Origin: Apus apus
Taxonomy: Eukaryota > Chordata > Aves > Apodiformes > Apodidae
NCBI RefSeq assembly: GCF_020740795.1
Contig: NC_067286.1
Coordinates: 15,628,350 to 15,692,349 of the forward strand
Direction of reading: 5' to 3'
DNA length: 64,000 bases
A model generated the notes under the pieces. The model had not been told where the DNA came from and searched no databases. It worked only from the letters and a program-made list of their open reading frames with translations. The position numbers were made by a program, and so were the translations under genes. The first letter of the stretch is position 1; each line of letters begins with the position of its first letter. This document shows positions 11,201 to 24,100 of the stretch, one piece after another.

Positions 11201-14200
11201 GAATCATCTCAGTGTCTTCCTACAAGGTCTTCTGCACAGAAACCTGGACTTTCCTGACTTTCAGCACCTGATTTTTAAAATCTGACCCCATGAATCTGTC
11301 AATGTAGGAGCTAAACATGCAGCATGAGCACTGATAGAAAAACAGCCAGTATGATTGACACAAGGCAGATCCTTCTTTTCCCGAATGAGAAGCCTGTCTG
11401 AAAATGTCTGCAGGAGCCAAAGTATGATGGAGATTAACTCCATTCCCAGCTGCACCCCACTGAACTCTGTGTTTGTAGCCATCCAGCTACAGCCAGTTCA
11501 TCTCAGCCTGTAATGATAATGCATAATTTATGACAGATGGCATAGGCTGGCATTGCATTTTTATCTGAAGGCTCCTTCTGGCTCAGTTAAAGACTGCACC
11601 ATGGGTAGCACGCAGTCACTGACAAGCTATCCTTAAAACATAAAAATTAATTTAAAAACTAGGCAGGAATAGGTTATGAATAGGAAATTCATTTTCTTGG
11701 GTAGGATAAATAAACTTTAAATGGACAGATATTCCAGGGAGACTACAGTGAAAGCAAGCAAGGAGATGAATGTCTTGTGATGAAACTTCAGATTAGGCCA
11801 TTAGCTATGCATTAAATCTTGACACTTATTATCAGCATTTTTGGAGTATTTATAGTTGTCTTCCCACTATATCTTTCCTGATGCCTATTTTTCTGGTGAT
11901 CTCTGGAAACAGATAGTGGGAAACCTGAGAACATCTTTAAAAAAAAAAAAAAAAATGTAGACTTACTGTTTATGTTACTTGGGCAGAAACCTTGCTTAAA
12001 TCACTTGAAATGGGAACCAAGGCCAGCTCAAAGTGCCTGGGGAGGGGAAATCCACCCACAGCAGTACCAGCAGTTGAAAATACTGGTTGAAAAAGCATAA
12101 ATTGTGTGGAAATAAATCCCAAATCCTTCTCTCAACTTGTGTTTTTGCACAGAGCAAACTCAAATGATCTGTAGCAGCATGAGGTACTCTGGGTGGGATT
12201 CACCTGTCTCCAGAGGATCAAAACAAGCTTTACAGCCTGAAAAGAGCCTTGAAGAAGGACGAAAGTACAGATGTGCTGCCCAGTGGTAAAGGGCATCTCT
12301 CAGGCCTCAAATTCTCTGTGAATTTGCATTCAGGTGTCTCTAGCTATGGAAAACAAACACCAGCATGAATCAAATGCTGCTCCAGTGCAGATCAGCCACA
12401 AACCCTTACCTATACCTATGGCAAGTGTGAGAGCCAGCAGGGAATGCCAGGGAGGGAATTGCTGCCTCTTGGGTCCAGCAAAGCTTTCATTTCTCCTTGC
12501 AAAGAGAAACCACATTTCTGTGGGCTGTGTGCTGGGGGGTGCTGGGAGGGACATGAGGTATGGGCATAGTTATGAGCATACATCATCTCCCTGCCCGAGA
12601 AGCAGCAAAGACAACCCTTGCATTCCTTGCAAGAGCATCATGAGGCTGCTGCACCAAAACGAGTTAGACATGCAGATTTTCAGACAAGGAGAAACATAAA
12701 AACCCTTTCAGAGACACAGCTCTCAGGAAGCAATCGTTCTGGGGATGTTTCTTAAGCTCTGTAATATGAGAGAGGAAATGGAAGAAATACCTCGAAGCAA
12801 TTCCCCAATAGTTGGAATGTTGAATTGCCATAATGAGGGGAACAGCTCAACACCAGCCATAGTTGGTGAGAGTTGTCAAATCCTCAGGATCTTGTCCGAT
12901 CCTTCTCTTTCCCCAACCCTGACATTGAGAGAACTGGTCTCATTTGTAGTCTGGTGAAAGATTTATGCAGTTAAGCAAATAAGTATTGCCAGAATTATGT
13001 CCCATGTTTATTGACTGATTTATTCTTTTGTCTAATTGTGTTCAAGAAAAAAGCAGCTCACTAATGAATGGAAAAAGACTTCACATTGCCAGCAAAGAAA
13101 AAAAAAAAGCCATGTTTAGTTTACAAAATAGCACAGTCTTCAAAGATTTTCATAAAAACTACGGAGACAGTCCAAATCGGCAATGAAATCAGATTCCCAG
13201 TGGCTGCTGAACTCTTTTGGCTCTTTCTATGTGTGTATTAAATTGCAGAAAGCAATTATTTATAATTTGTTTTCATAAAAATGCTGGTGAGCTTATTCTG
13301 CCTGGCAAATTATTTTGTTAAATGGAAAAGGCTATTGTTCATTCTTTTGGTAAAGTCTTTGTTACTCAGCATATTAAACTGCAAATCACATTTTATCTGA
13401 ATATGGCTGGTTATTATTAACTGTTTAATGGTAAAGCCCCAAAGCTCCAGCTAATATTGAGGCCCTGTTTGGTGCCCTGTAAACACAAAAAGAGGTTGAG
13501 ACTCAGATGAGGGAAAAGAATTAGATCCTCCTTGTCTTGCAGATGGGACCCAAACAGACAAAGGAGTTCAGTGACTTCCCTGAAATCTCAGAGGAAGTCT
13601 GTGGAAGAGAATGGAGTCAGAGTAGATCATCCATTGGACTCCAGTCCCATTGTTTAACCACAGGGCAGTTTCTCCTCTCTAATATTCTGGAAAAATTAAA
13701 CCAAAAAAGAACATTTCTGCTGAAATTTGACAGCAAATATGCAGATGGGGGAGAAACTTTTTCAATTGTAAAAGAATTTTGGAAAAATCCCATGGCCTGA
13801 ATTCAGGGGAGTTACACCAAGAATAACATGACCAAATAGGACCCAAAAAAGCATAATTCTTTGTACCCATCCAGTCTCATTGGCTTCAGCAGGGCCTCAC
13901 CAGGGCAGGAGCCTCTTGTGTCTGCTTACACTGAGTGGCTCCTTCCCTAGGACGTTTTCAGCTCAGCTGGAGGACTCACCTCCAGAGTCACCTCCCAGGT
14001 ACTGCCATGGCTGTGGCCCACCTCTACCCCAAAACCTCTCCTGAGCAAACACAAACCTCTCAAGTTTCAATGAGCTGCAGCCACACAGTGGAGAAAGGCT
14101 GTTGGGCTGCCCAGAGAGCAGCTGCCGACCTTCTCCTTCAAGTGAAGACATCAAAAACCAGCAAATGCCACCAGCCTTTAGTGATATGCTGTGCTAGAAT

Positions 14201-17200
14201 ACTGGAGAATCAGCAAGAAAAAAATTACTCTTCCCATAGTTAGAGCCCAGGTCTGATGGATGAGCTCTCTCCTGAGCAAGGGGTGATCTCCCCCAAACCT
14301 GTCATTCTTCCTGATGCTCAAGCTCCACTTGTTTTAAGCAAGTGTGACCCAGCCATCTATGTAGAGAACTGTTATTAAGGGAGTGGTTATACCATCACCT
14401 GCTGAGCAGAGTCCAGGTGAATCTACACACACCAATAAACGATGATTATTGCCCAGAAGTGATGGATATCACTGCAGCCTCTGTGGTTGCATCTTCAGCT
14501 TACTGGCATGTTGGCATGACTGACCTTCAGACAGTTTGCTGCTGGTAGTGGTTGAAGCCCTGGGCTCCAAGATACACACAATGTGTTGGAAGTCCAAGGT
14601 TTATAGCCAAAGAACGTGTGAAATGTGACAAGACCGGATGTACACACACACAAATAAAGCCTCATACTCAGCCTGCAATATGTAGCATTTCGTTCAGCTG
14701 GTATTATACAGCCACCTTCTGGAATTGCAGCAATGTCTGGAATGCAAAAGCTGTTTATGATTTAAATAACATTTAAGCCATTATAATTTATATGAGAATT
14801 GTAACTGATTTGGGCTGTATGGAGCTTCTTGTTGTGGTTTGCCATAGGAATGCTGCAGATTTCCTCTGCACACATTACATTCTGCACACAATGGGAGCCC
14901 CAGACATTTTCAGCTGGTCTTGAGTCTCCTGCATTTACCAAAACATTTTCCTCTGTCAGAATCAAACAATTGCCTGATTTGTAACTCTCCAGCATTCAGG
15001 CGACCACCAGAAACACAATGTAACAAGAATCTCTCTGTTGATTAGCCTGCCGATGAAGCTATATGCAGCACAAACAAAATAGGGATGTGAATTCAGTGTT
15101 TGTGCAAATGTATGTTTCTGCATAAAGCAATTAGAGCAGGGCAAAGCACGTGCCTGTAAAACCTTGCACATCCTGGGCACAGCTTCCCTGCACAGAGAAC
15201 AGTCTGTGTTATGTCCTCAGACAAATTCTTGTCTGCTCAGGACCAGGTCCCCTCACAGCCGTGCTCCATTAGGATGGCTGCTTTCTCCAGATGGATTTGG
15301 GACCTGTGTTGAGGCAATGCAGGATGTGGAGGAAGGGGGATGAAAGGGGATGGCTCTCCCCCATGCCCAGCTGCCTCCATCCACTAGTTGCCCTGGAAAG
15401 AGCACAGAGAGGGAATTAGTACTTCTAAACTTGCCAAGTTTAGTGCCAACAAGAGTTTGCCATCAGAGCTGGCTGCTGCTCATGGGAGGGCTGGAAGATG
15501 GCTGTGACCAGGATGTGCTAAATATTTTCTGTTGCAATATGTGCTTTTAAGGCTTTGTGTTTTCATATTGCAGTCTAATTCTAGGCCATTCCTTCGCTAC
15601 ATGCAAGGCTGGCATAAACCAACAATGTCTGTATAGTCTAAGGCTGGATTTGCTACTGTCAGTACCACTCAGCATTTGTTAATCTTTGTACACTCTGGAG
15701 AGGATAGAAATAACCCAAGAAGAGCTCACTTGGAATGCTGCTCCCTGGTTCACGTGTTCCATTTCTGGAACACTCAACTCCCTACCATGAAGTCTCCATG
15801 CACTAAAACAAGGATCCATCATCCGGCTTTTCCAGAAATCAAGCAAGCAAGTCTTGCAGATTTTCAATCCAAACTAGTTGAGAACCAGTCCTGCCAAAGC
15901 AGCAATTGGATTTGAGGATTTTGCAAATAATTAGGATATTAAAAATAAAAAAAAAATAAAAAGTGCTGTTAGAAAAAAAGGGTCTATCTCAGCATATTTT
16001 CCTAATGCCCTACCAGACAGCAATGGGATTACCTCTGTTGAACTGCCCCAGGGAAGGTGCTAGGAAGAAATTCCCCCGGGCTTCCTATGTTGGCTGGGTC
16101 CTGGAGACTCCTGTTAAAACAGACACCAATCTTGCTTAACAGTCGAGGTGCATGAAAAGGAAAGGCTCTAGATTAAATGTTCAGGCTGTCAGTTACAAAC
16201 AAAAGCCCTTCTCCCATCTGCAAAGCAAGTGCATTTGATCTAGAAAGCTAGGACTCTTCATAAACATAGCACCTCCAGATATATTTTTTCCTTCCAGAGC
16301 AAATTCACTGCCACTTGGCCACTGTCAGCTTAAATGATTTCACCTGGTTTATATTTTCCCTTCTAATACCACCAGTGACAAAATGACTCATTTTTACTTT
16401 GAGAAGAGCTGCAAAATCTGGATTACTTGGCTCTAGGATGAAACCCTGACCCCAGTTCACTGGGAATTTTGCCTCTGATGTCCATGCTGCCAGGATTTAA
16501 TCTTCAGCCCTTTCATCCTACTCCTTTTGTTGTTTTACTGTTAGGAAAACATTTGTTTCAAACTCATTCGGTCATAACTATGTTTGAGAATGTGGCTCAT
16601 GGTTCACACTGGAAGAATTTGTACCATGGATGTCTCTTTGAAATGCCTGAATGTGTGACTGCAGGCTCACTGGGGGACAGCATTAGCCTGCATCAGGGCG
16701 TGTCTGCAACTGCCCCTTTAAGAAATTCAGGTTTAATTGGGAGTCAGGTACCAGTGCATCTCCTCATGCCTGATCCTTCTGTCCTCACTCAGTCCAAAAC
16801 TCACCCTACTTTAAACTGAGGCTCAGGCACCAGGAGCTCACTGCCTTACAAACTTGTTTTAGCAATAGCTCCTGCAAGATGTGGCAGAGCAGCTAGAAAG
16901 GGTAACTTTTAAGACTACAGAAGGACTTGATGATTTTTGAACCTGGTCACAGTGCAGGAAAAAACAGAGCTTTCTCCTAGCCTCCACCACCTACCAAAGG
17001 ACATTACAAACGTGTAATTAGAGTATTCAGCAACATTTCTGACCATGGCCCAAGGCAGTAGGTCCTTTCAGTACAAAACCTGAGAACCGACTCATTAAGA
17101 AATAGCTGTGTTGGTGGACATAATTAAAAAAACCTTTAAGCCAGTGTTGCCCACTGTCTTCCACCTCCTCTGTTCCATCAGGGGATACGGCACTTGGTTT

Positions 17201-18077
17201 CTTTTTGGATCTGTGGGTTGTTGAACACCAGTGGGATCTGTGCTGACTGCTGTTGTGGGTGCCACATATAAATGCCTAAATGCTGCCCCATAGGTAACAG
17301 AGGCTCCCAACAATGAGTTACAGCACTATTTGTTCTGTATAAATGTGTTTATAGTGTGTTGAGGAATCCAGGTACAATTAACTTCCTGCTCTAGAGCAGT
17401 ACATGCCATATTGTGGGCATGGCAGCCCATAACCTTATTATGATTAAACTGCTATAAAATGAACATGATGGACTTCCCCAAGGGAACTCATCAAATCACT
17501 CCCATTGCAAGTTTACCAGCTAGCTGAGTTATGTTTGGTCCATATTCAAAGCCTGCAGGAAAATGAATGCTATTAATCTAGCAAGGAGATTATAAAATGA
17601 CTGTTTTTCAAGATTAAGAGCAAATAAAATTGAAGTGTTCTGTCTTCAGAAAGTTACTACGCTAAAAGCAAATTTAAAGCTGTAGGCGAAAAGATAAATT
17701 AATTAAAGAATATAAACAAGAAGCCAGAAGGTGGGAAGGGGGGAGAATTTATCTCATCATTCTGTGTCATCACATGGTATCTCAACACCCATCACAGGGA
17801 AAGGAGGGAGCAGCCCCAAGGGGGTGGCAGATAAAAAGAGGGAATCCAACCTGGGGAGCGAGAGAAGGAACAGCCAGATCCCACAGCACCATATTACTCT
17901 GCTACCTGCTCACAGGGTAGGAAACAGCCACAGAAGGGTGCAGAGGAGACAAAGCTCCTGGGGCTCCCCAAGGCATGCCAGCCCTGCACAAACCAGGTAT
18001 GTGTCTTAAGGTCCACATCCTCTACAACCGTATCTCCTCCTTCTGGATATCCAGGGTTTGAACTACCATTGATCTAA
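8290..18077. other. Intergenic region between SLC22A18 and CDKN1C, left half
   Basis: About 9.8 kb of AT-rich unique DNA with no supportable gene. It holds one old CR1 remnant (about 9205-9560), a T-rich (TTTG)n-like stretch near 9036-9125 and simple A runs (e.g. 11939-11955, 13091-13100). The 5' non-coding part or promoter of SLC22A18 may lie here or in the CpG island at 20 kb. Open frames here are short and show no family resemblance. Confidence 0.7.
9205..9560 (-). mobile_element. Ancient CR1 LINE remnant, minus strand
   Basis: The plus strand reads aaaatcacagatcttt...gtaggaagggacctcaggag, followed by a block with tttttgccaggctgaacac near 9470-9487. These correspond to the inverted CR1 3' end and the FSLEK-type region of other copies in this window, but with much more divergence. 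The limits are approximate. Confidence 0.65.
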
Positions 18078-18326
18078 GCCACTGTCCGTGTGCAAAGCAT
18101 TTGACACTGTCCTGCATGACATTCTTGTCTCTAAATTGGAAAGACATGGATTTGATGGGTGAATAACTTGATGGATAAGGAATTGGCTGGATGGTCACAG
18201 TCAATGGCTCAATGTCCAAGTGGAGATCAGTGATAAGTGGTGTTCCTCAGGGGTCAGTATTGGGACAAATATTATTTAACATCTTTGTCAGTGACATGGA
18301 CAGTGGGATTAAGTGCATCCTCACAG
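18078..18326 (+). mobile_element. CR1 RT fragment, left arm of an inverted duplication
   Basis: This is a plus-strand CR1 reverse-transcriptase segment (…FDTVLHDILVSKLERHGFDG… with GVPQG-like and [13 protein letters not shown]-like blocks near 18237-18310). It is broken at about 18327 by a minus-strand CR1 tail and resumes at about 18741 with the contiguous K-FADDTKLCGVVDT block, so the later fragment was inserted into it. CCTCA occurs at both insertion edges (18319-18323 and about 18743) and may be a short target duplication. The same 250 bp recurs inverted at 19575-19823. Confidence 0.9.
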
Positions 18327-18740
18327 AATCACAGAATGTTTGGAGTTGGAAGGGACCTTAAAGATCATCAAGGTCCAACTCCCCTGCACGAGCAGGGACA
18401 CCTCCCACTAGAACAGGGGGCTCAGAGCCCCATCCAACCTGCCCTTGAACACCTCCAGGGACGGAGCAGCCTGTTCCAGTGTCTCACCACCCTTACACTG
18501 AAGAATTTACACCTGATCTCTAACCTAAATCTCTCTTCTTTCAGTTTAAAACCATTGCCCCTTGTCCTCTCACTGCAAGCCCCTGTAAAAGGTCCCTCCC
18601 CAGCTTTCCTGTAGTCCCCCTTCAGGTACTGGAAGGCCACTGTGAGGTTGCCCCCAGAGCCTTCTCTTCTTCTGGCTGAACAACCCCAACTCCCTCAGCC
18701 TGTCCTCATAAGAGAGGTGCTCCAGCCCTCGGATCATCCA
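18327..18740 (-). mobile_element. CR1 3' fragment inserted in another CR1, minus strand
   Basis: It begins on the plus strand with the inverted CR1 terminus (cacagaatcacagaatgt) and runs back through the tail region to the inverse of the LRELGLF/YEERL region (ccctcagcctgtcctcata near 18692). It interrupts the plus-strand CR1 whose parts are 18078-18326 and 18741-19583. Confidence 0.9.
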
Positions 18741-19583
18741 GCCCTCAACAAGTTTGCAGATGACACCAAGCTGTGTGGGGTGGTTGATACTTTAGAGTGA
18801 AGGGATGCCATCCAGAGGGATGGGCTGAAGAGCTGGATCTGTGTGAACCTCACGCACTTCAACAAGGCCAAGTGCAAGTTCTACACATGGGTTAGGGCAA
18901 TCCCAAACTTGGACACAAGCTGGCAATGAGGAGAAGGACTTGGGGGGTGCTGGTTGATGAGAAGCTCAACATAAGCCAGCAATGTGAGCTTGCAGCCCAT
19001 AAAGCCAGCTGTGTCCTGAGCTGCATCAAAAGAAGTGTGGCCAGCAAGCCGAGGGAGGTGATTCTGCCCCTCTACTCCACTCTTACGAGATCCCCCTGTA
19101 GTACTGTGTCCAGCTCTGTGGGCCCCAACATAAAAAGGTCATGGAGATGTTTGTGGGAGTCCAGAGGAGGATCATGAAAATCATCTGAGTGCCGGAGCAC
19201 CTCTGCTATGAAGACAGGCTGAGAGAGTCGGGCCTGTTCAGCCTGGAGAAGGGAAGGCTTCAGGAAGATCTCAGAGCAGCCTTCCAGTACTCAAAGGGGG
19301 CCTACAGGAAGGCTGGGGAGGAACTCCTTTATCAGGGAGTGTTGTGATAGGATGAGGAGTAATGGGTTTAGCCTGAAAGAGGATGGATTTAGATTAGCCA
19401 TTAGGAAGAAATTTTTGATGGAAGTTGTGGATGCCCCATCCCTGGAAGTGTTAAAGGGAAGGTTGGATGGGACTTTGAGCGACCCGCTTTAGTGGGAGGT
19501 GTCCCTGTCCATGGCAGGGGGGTTGGAACTAGATGATCTTCAAGGTCCTTTCCAACCCAAACCACTCTGTGATTCTGTGAGGA
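18741..19583 (+). mobile_element. CR1 LINE 3' half, continuation of the interrupted element
   Basis: It resumes with caacaagtttgcagatgaca (FADDTKL motif). It continues through the KFNKAKC-like, [38 protein letters not shown] and RL-ESGLFSLEK-like blocks and ends at 19583 with the canonical CR1 terminus (ctctgtgattctgtga). Frameshifts and stops show it is dead. Confidence 0.92.
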
Positions 19584-19823
19584 TGCACTTAATCCCACTG
19601 TCCATGTCACTGACAAAGATGTTAAATAATACTTGTCCCAATACTGACCCCTGAGGAACACCACTTATCACTGATCTCCACTTGGACATTGAGCCATTGA
19701 CTGTGACCGTCCAGCCAATTCCTTATCCATCAAGTTATTCATCCATCAAATCCATGTCTTTCCAATTTAGAGACAAGAATGTCATGCAGGACAGTGTCAA
19801 ATGCTTTGCACATGGACAGTGGC
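19575..19823 (-). mobile_element. CR1 RT fragment, right arm of the inverted duplication
   Basis: This is the reverse complement of 18078-18330. By eye I count about four mismatches in roughly 250 bp, all transitions. It abuts the 3' end of the plus-strand CR1 and even repeats the junction of the left arm (gtgcatcctcacagaatcac). It is therefore a secondary inverted copy of an already rearranged locus, not an independent insertion. Confidence 0.9.
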
Positions 19824-20039
19824 CACCTGAACCCTGATTTTGACAGAATAAAGTGAATGTATTCTTGTATTCATAGGTCTTGTGGAGGAATCACAAGGAC
19901 TTAGAATAACTTGAAAAATCGAGAGGATGGTGACTATAGCTACAATGTATTTTATTACTCTAGAAATACTGTGCACACCAGCTAGATTTAAAATCCACAC
20001 ATTTCAGTAAGCTGCTCTCCCTTGGGCTGCCTGCAGGCT

Positions 20040-20650
20040 GGTGGCACGGAGAGCAGCCTCCCCTGGCAGAGCTCACCCAGAGCTCTCTCCTGGAGAGGAA
20101 GCAGGGAGCCTGTTATTAGGTACAGCCCGGCCAAGAGCTCCTGCGATGCACCAAACGGCACCTGAGCGGCAACCGAATGGCAGCCGGGGGTCAACCGCAG
20201 ACATCCGCGGGACCTGGTTCCCTGAAGAATATGCCAACAAACCAGGAGGCTCCGCCACGCGGGATGACAAGGGGGGGGGGGGATCCTGCTGGACACCGGG
20301 GTGGCGGGACCGGGGCGAGCGCTCCCCTCTGCCGGGCTCAGCCGACATTAGAGGGCACCATTGCCCCACACATCGGGGACCTGCCGCAGCCCTGCTTCAG
20401 ATTCGCCCCCGGGCTGGGGGGGGAGCGGCCGGGCAAGGGGCACGTCGTGCTGCCCGGGTATTTCGCGGGCAGGCCGGGCAGGCAGAGGGGGAACCCCCGC
20501 TCCCCTGCCCAGCCACCCGGGGCAGCGCCGGCGGCCGGACCGCCCCGCCGAGCGGTGCAGGGGCGAGGGGCAGGAGCGTGCAGAATGGGGAGGGGGGGGG
20601 GGGGGAGGGGGAAAAGAAAGAGGTGGGGGGGAGGGCAAGGCCAGAGCACA
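20040..20650. promoter_or_regulatory. Orphan CpG island with long G runs
   Basis: This is a sharply bounded GC- and CpG-rich block (e.g. gcgggcaggccgggcaggca and cagcgccggcggccggaccg) inside AT-rich DNA. It lies about 5.4 kb upstream of the CDKN1C promoter and about 11.8 kb upstream of the first SLC22A18 coding exon. It includes a G13 run (about 20269-20281) and G-rich sequence at 20586-20636. Several overlapping open frames on both strands exist because of base composition; none resembles a known protein. It may be an alternative or remote promoter for SLC22A18 (minus) or for a non-coding transcript, but no promoter element is proven. Confidence 0.6.
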
Positions 20651-21101
20651 AACGTTTATTGCTTGGGTCAGTTTTCGCTGGACTCCATCTAAAGCTACTC
20701 CTCATGCACTTACCACTGCTCTTGGACTTGTTTTTGGACCAGGCACCTCCCCTCTGCAACAGTCCAAGCCATGAATAATCTCCTTCGGGACTTGAGCAAG
20801 AGTACCAGCATTTAAAAAAAAAGAAAACTGTTTACTGAAGAAACATGAAACCAAAAATAAAACCTGTGCAAAGGCCCCTTCACCACGCACCCCCTACAGA
20901 AAGTAAAAATAACCTATGAAAAACTACTCAAAAAAAAATAAAATTACTATGGCTCAAAACAAAAAAGCAAGGAGAATAACAAAACAAGCAAAATGCAAAC
21001 CTCTCGTTTAAGACAAAGAGTGGTAATGAACAATACTAATGAGCATAGGGCATGACTTTCACAAAAAATATAACAACAGAAAAGCAAAAGATAAATAAAC
21101 G

Positions 21102-21123
21102 ATAAATAAATAAATAAATAAAT
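21102..21123. repeat. (AAAT)n microsatellite
   Basis: A short run of ATAA/AAAT tetramers, seen directly. Confidence 0.9.
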
Positions 21124-24100
21124 GGAACATTTAGCTGCTGCTCCAACAAGACTACACAGACAGCAAAAAAAGAGTGACCCTCTGCTGGTGTACATACTGC
21201 GAGCCCAAAATGCTGTTTGGTACCTGCAATTCCCAGCCTGCTTTCCAAGCTGACAGCACAGTGTCAGCAAGGCTCGCCACACCGTAGTTCACACAGAGCA
21301 TCCTGCAAACCAGTCAAGCTTCCAATCAGTCATGAAGGGCCAGATGGTGAGTGGACTTCATCTAGTAAAACAACATGATGGAAAGAGAAAAAGATGATTG
21401 TGAAGAGAGAATGTGATGGCCCCCTCTGCAGTGGCAGATCCATCAATAGAGTCAGCTAAATTCACTGCTACCTTTGTGCTACCCTAATCATGTGCAGCAG
21501 CTGGGCAGCAAGGCTAGCTTTTCTTTTAACAACCAAGAAGAGAAATAATATTAAAAAAAAAAAGTAAAGGAAATTAAATAAAGCAATTTTCTGAAATGTT
21601 AGGTTTTGCATATTTTTAAGAAAAGCAATTAAAATCAAATTAAAACTACCAGAACTTTTTCAGTTATGTTTTTTAATGCACTAACGCACTAACTAGTGTG
21701 GTTTTGCCTAGCTATCATATCTAACAATGTGACTTTCTATGACCATGTAAAGAAATGGAAAATTCTGAATGTACACAGGCTTTAGTAATCTGAAGTATCA
21801 CTTTGCTGGTGAAATAACCTTGATTAGAAATTTGGGCAGTCTGCATTAATGTGAACTTCAATTGCAATCAGTTTATTTAAGCAGGATTCCAAAGTACCAT
21901 GCAAAATTGCCACTGGTATAAATGCCAAACTGCAAATTGCCTGTGATCACACACACAGTAAATGAAAAAGTGAATGGGAGATAAAGTACTGATACTTATT
22001 GGTCTGTCTGCTAAAGCAATTATGGAATTGAACATGCTCTGAAATGAAGCTATCACACGTGGGTTGCACAGCATTTGAAGAATCCTGAGTTAAACATTGC
22101 TGAGCATGGATGATAACACTGTGTTAAAGGAACAGAGAAGGAAGCAAAGCACAAACCTTTGAGTCTTAGAGGCCCAACAATGGGTTTGCTTGCCTGGCAG
22201 CAGGCTGGGGACAATTCCTGCAGGAGATGTTCATCCTGAGACACTCCAGAAGATGGAGAAATGCTTCTCCATGGCACCATGTCTTGAGGACCTGTTTGTG
22301 TCCATACACAAAAGCCTCACCAGGCCCTCTGTGCTACAGAAGTTAATCTGGAGCTCTGCAAAAACCAGCCCCATCAAAACAACAGTGTAGAGACTCTTTT
22401 GTTACCTTCATCACTTCTTATAAAATTGCCTTGATTGTTCCTTGCTCAGTTTACAGTGCAAGGACCCCAGTTGCCCTATCTGCCAACCCACCAGATTCAG
22501 CCCTGGCTTTGATGGGCAACCTGGAATCTTTCCAAATGGGAATAGTCAAATACTATAAACCATCTGCGACCGCAATCCCTTTGCAGTGATGCACAAGCAA
22601 TAAAGGAGTTTGCTTTTCTTCCCCTCACCCTTTTGAAGCAGACCAGCCAGCAGAAATATATGCTAGTTAAAGTCATTGTTTTTTTTTCTGACATAAGCAG
22701 ATATGACTTGGAAATTTTGAGTAAAAATGTGTCATTCTTATGGGGCATTGTTCTAACCATAGTGGTAATTATTCTGCTTAGTATTCCGGAGCAGGAATTT
22801 CTAAAGCAGCTAATGGCCTTGGTGGTGTGAGCTCTTGGGTAAGATTTTGTGTCTCATGTTAGGCAAACTGCTGGTTTAGAGGATCATAACATACCCCACT
22901 GGCCTTAGAGTTAACAAATTCACTAAATTAAAAACATCTATCTGTGCAGGCAGTATTTCCTCCTCAAACGGGCTGGATGGTCTCTCTATCTCCACACAGA
23001 AGACAACCATGGACACTGCTAGAACTGCTGACTTTTAGCAGAAAGATTGCAGTGCTATCACCACCAGCTTAAACCTAAGTGCTTAATGGGACAAAAAAAA
23101 AAAAAAAAAAGTCAAAGAGATGGGGAGCATTGACAGCGAGGAAGACAAACTAAAAAAAAGAGCTGGTAATCTCAAAGGAAAGCCAGTTTACCTCTCAAGT
23201 GAGCTGGAATTTAAAGCATTCTCAAAGACCAGGTAACCCCTGAAAATACTTCCCCATTCTAACTGTATTTCCTAGCATCCCTCAAGCATTGCATTAATAT
23301 TGGCTAACCTCTGAAAAATGGTTTGGAAGGACCATGATGCAGATTTTGCAGAGGGCACACCCACATCTTGCAAATAACAGAGAAGTTTGCTTGCTCGCCT
23401 TGCATTGCAGGAATGTATAAAACCAAGGAGCCAGAAAACAGGAAAAGCAGCCACTGGCCTCTCACGGTGCTGGGGGAGGATGGCAGCAGGTTCACAGGGA
23501 CTCCTCACAAACAGCCCGTCTGCAGGGACCCAGCCATTGCCATTTGGCTCGTGTCTTGAATAGAGGGCACTTTTTCAGTAGGTTTCATGGAGAACTCAAG
23601 GCATTTTCTCCTCATAGCATATTTATTTCTAAAACCACCCCATCCTACATCCCAAGAGGTGTGTCTGATGGCTGCTGAGAGAAGTCCTCGCTGAACATGG
23701 TGCCATGGTCAACATGTTCTCCAGCTCTCCCAATTTGGTCCTGGACCCACCCCTTCTCTCCCTGGATGAACTGATACTCACCTCCTGCTTTTCAAGATTA
23801 TGTGCTTTTAGAGATAAAGTCCCAGGAGAGCTTTCCTGTGACCTGCTCGCTATGAACGGCTCCTTTGGGTCAGCAGAGCTCTACATGGCCACCCTCAAGG
23901 GCCATTTTGGAAAGGACAGTATGGTAATATTTACCTAAAATCTCTTGAGAACACCATGTCTAAACAGATACCTTTTTAAAAATGCCTTCACATATCCTAA
24001 AATACCTGTGCTACCACAATTTGTGAAATGAGAGTGGTCTGTCTGTACCATCAGTTGGCATGACCATTCTGCCAGGTGTGACCCTACACCTGCCCAGGAA

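Larger units (their letters stand above)
18078..19823. repeat. Large inverted repeat built from nested CR1 elements
   Basis: The outer arms 18078-18330 and 19575-19823 are near-identical and inverted. Inside them the CR1 3' tails (18327 onward in minus orientation, and about 19430-19583 in plus orientation) continue the pairing at lower identity. The whole block could form a stem of about 250-400 bp with a loop near 1 kb. Confidence 0.88.

Noticed and set aside
20703-20714. Strong minus-strand splice donor (GTAAGT) as the end of an SLC22A18 first exon
   Set aside because: The CpG island lies downstream, not upstream, of it on the minus strand, and no matching exon evidence exists. Isolated donor-like sequences are frequent by chance.
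20041-20778. Long open frame (245 codons) and several overlapping ones on both strands in the CpG island
   Set aside because: They are proline/glycine/arginine-rich and occur in many frames on both strands, as expected from GC-rich DNA with few stops. No family resemblance and no clear start context.
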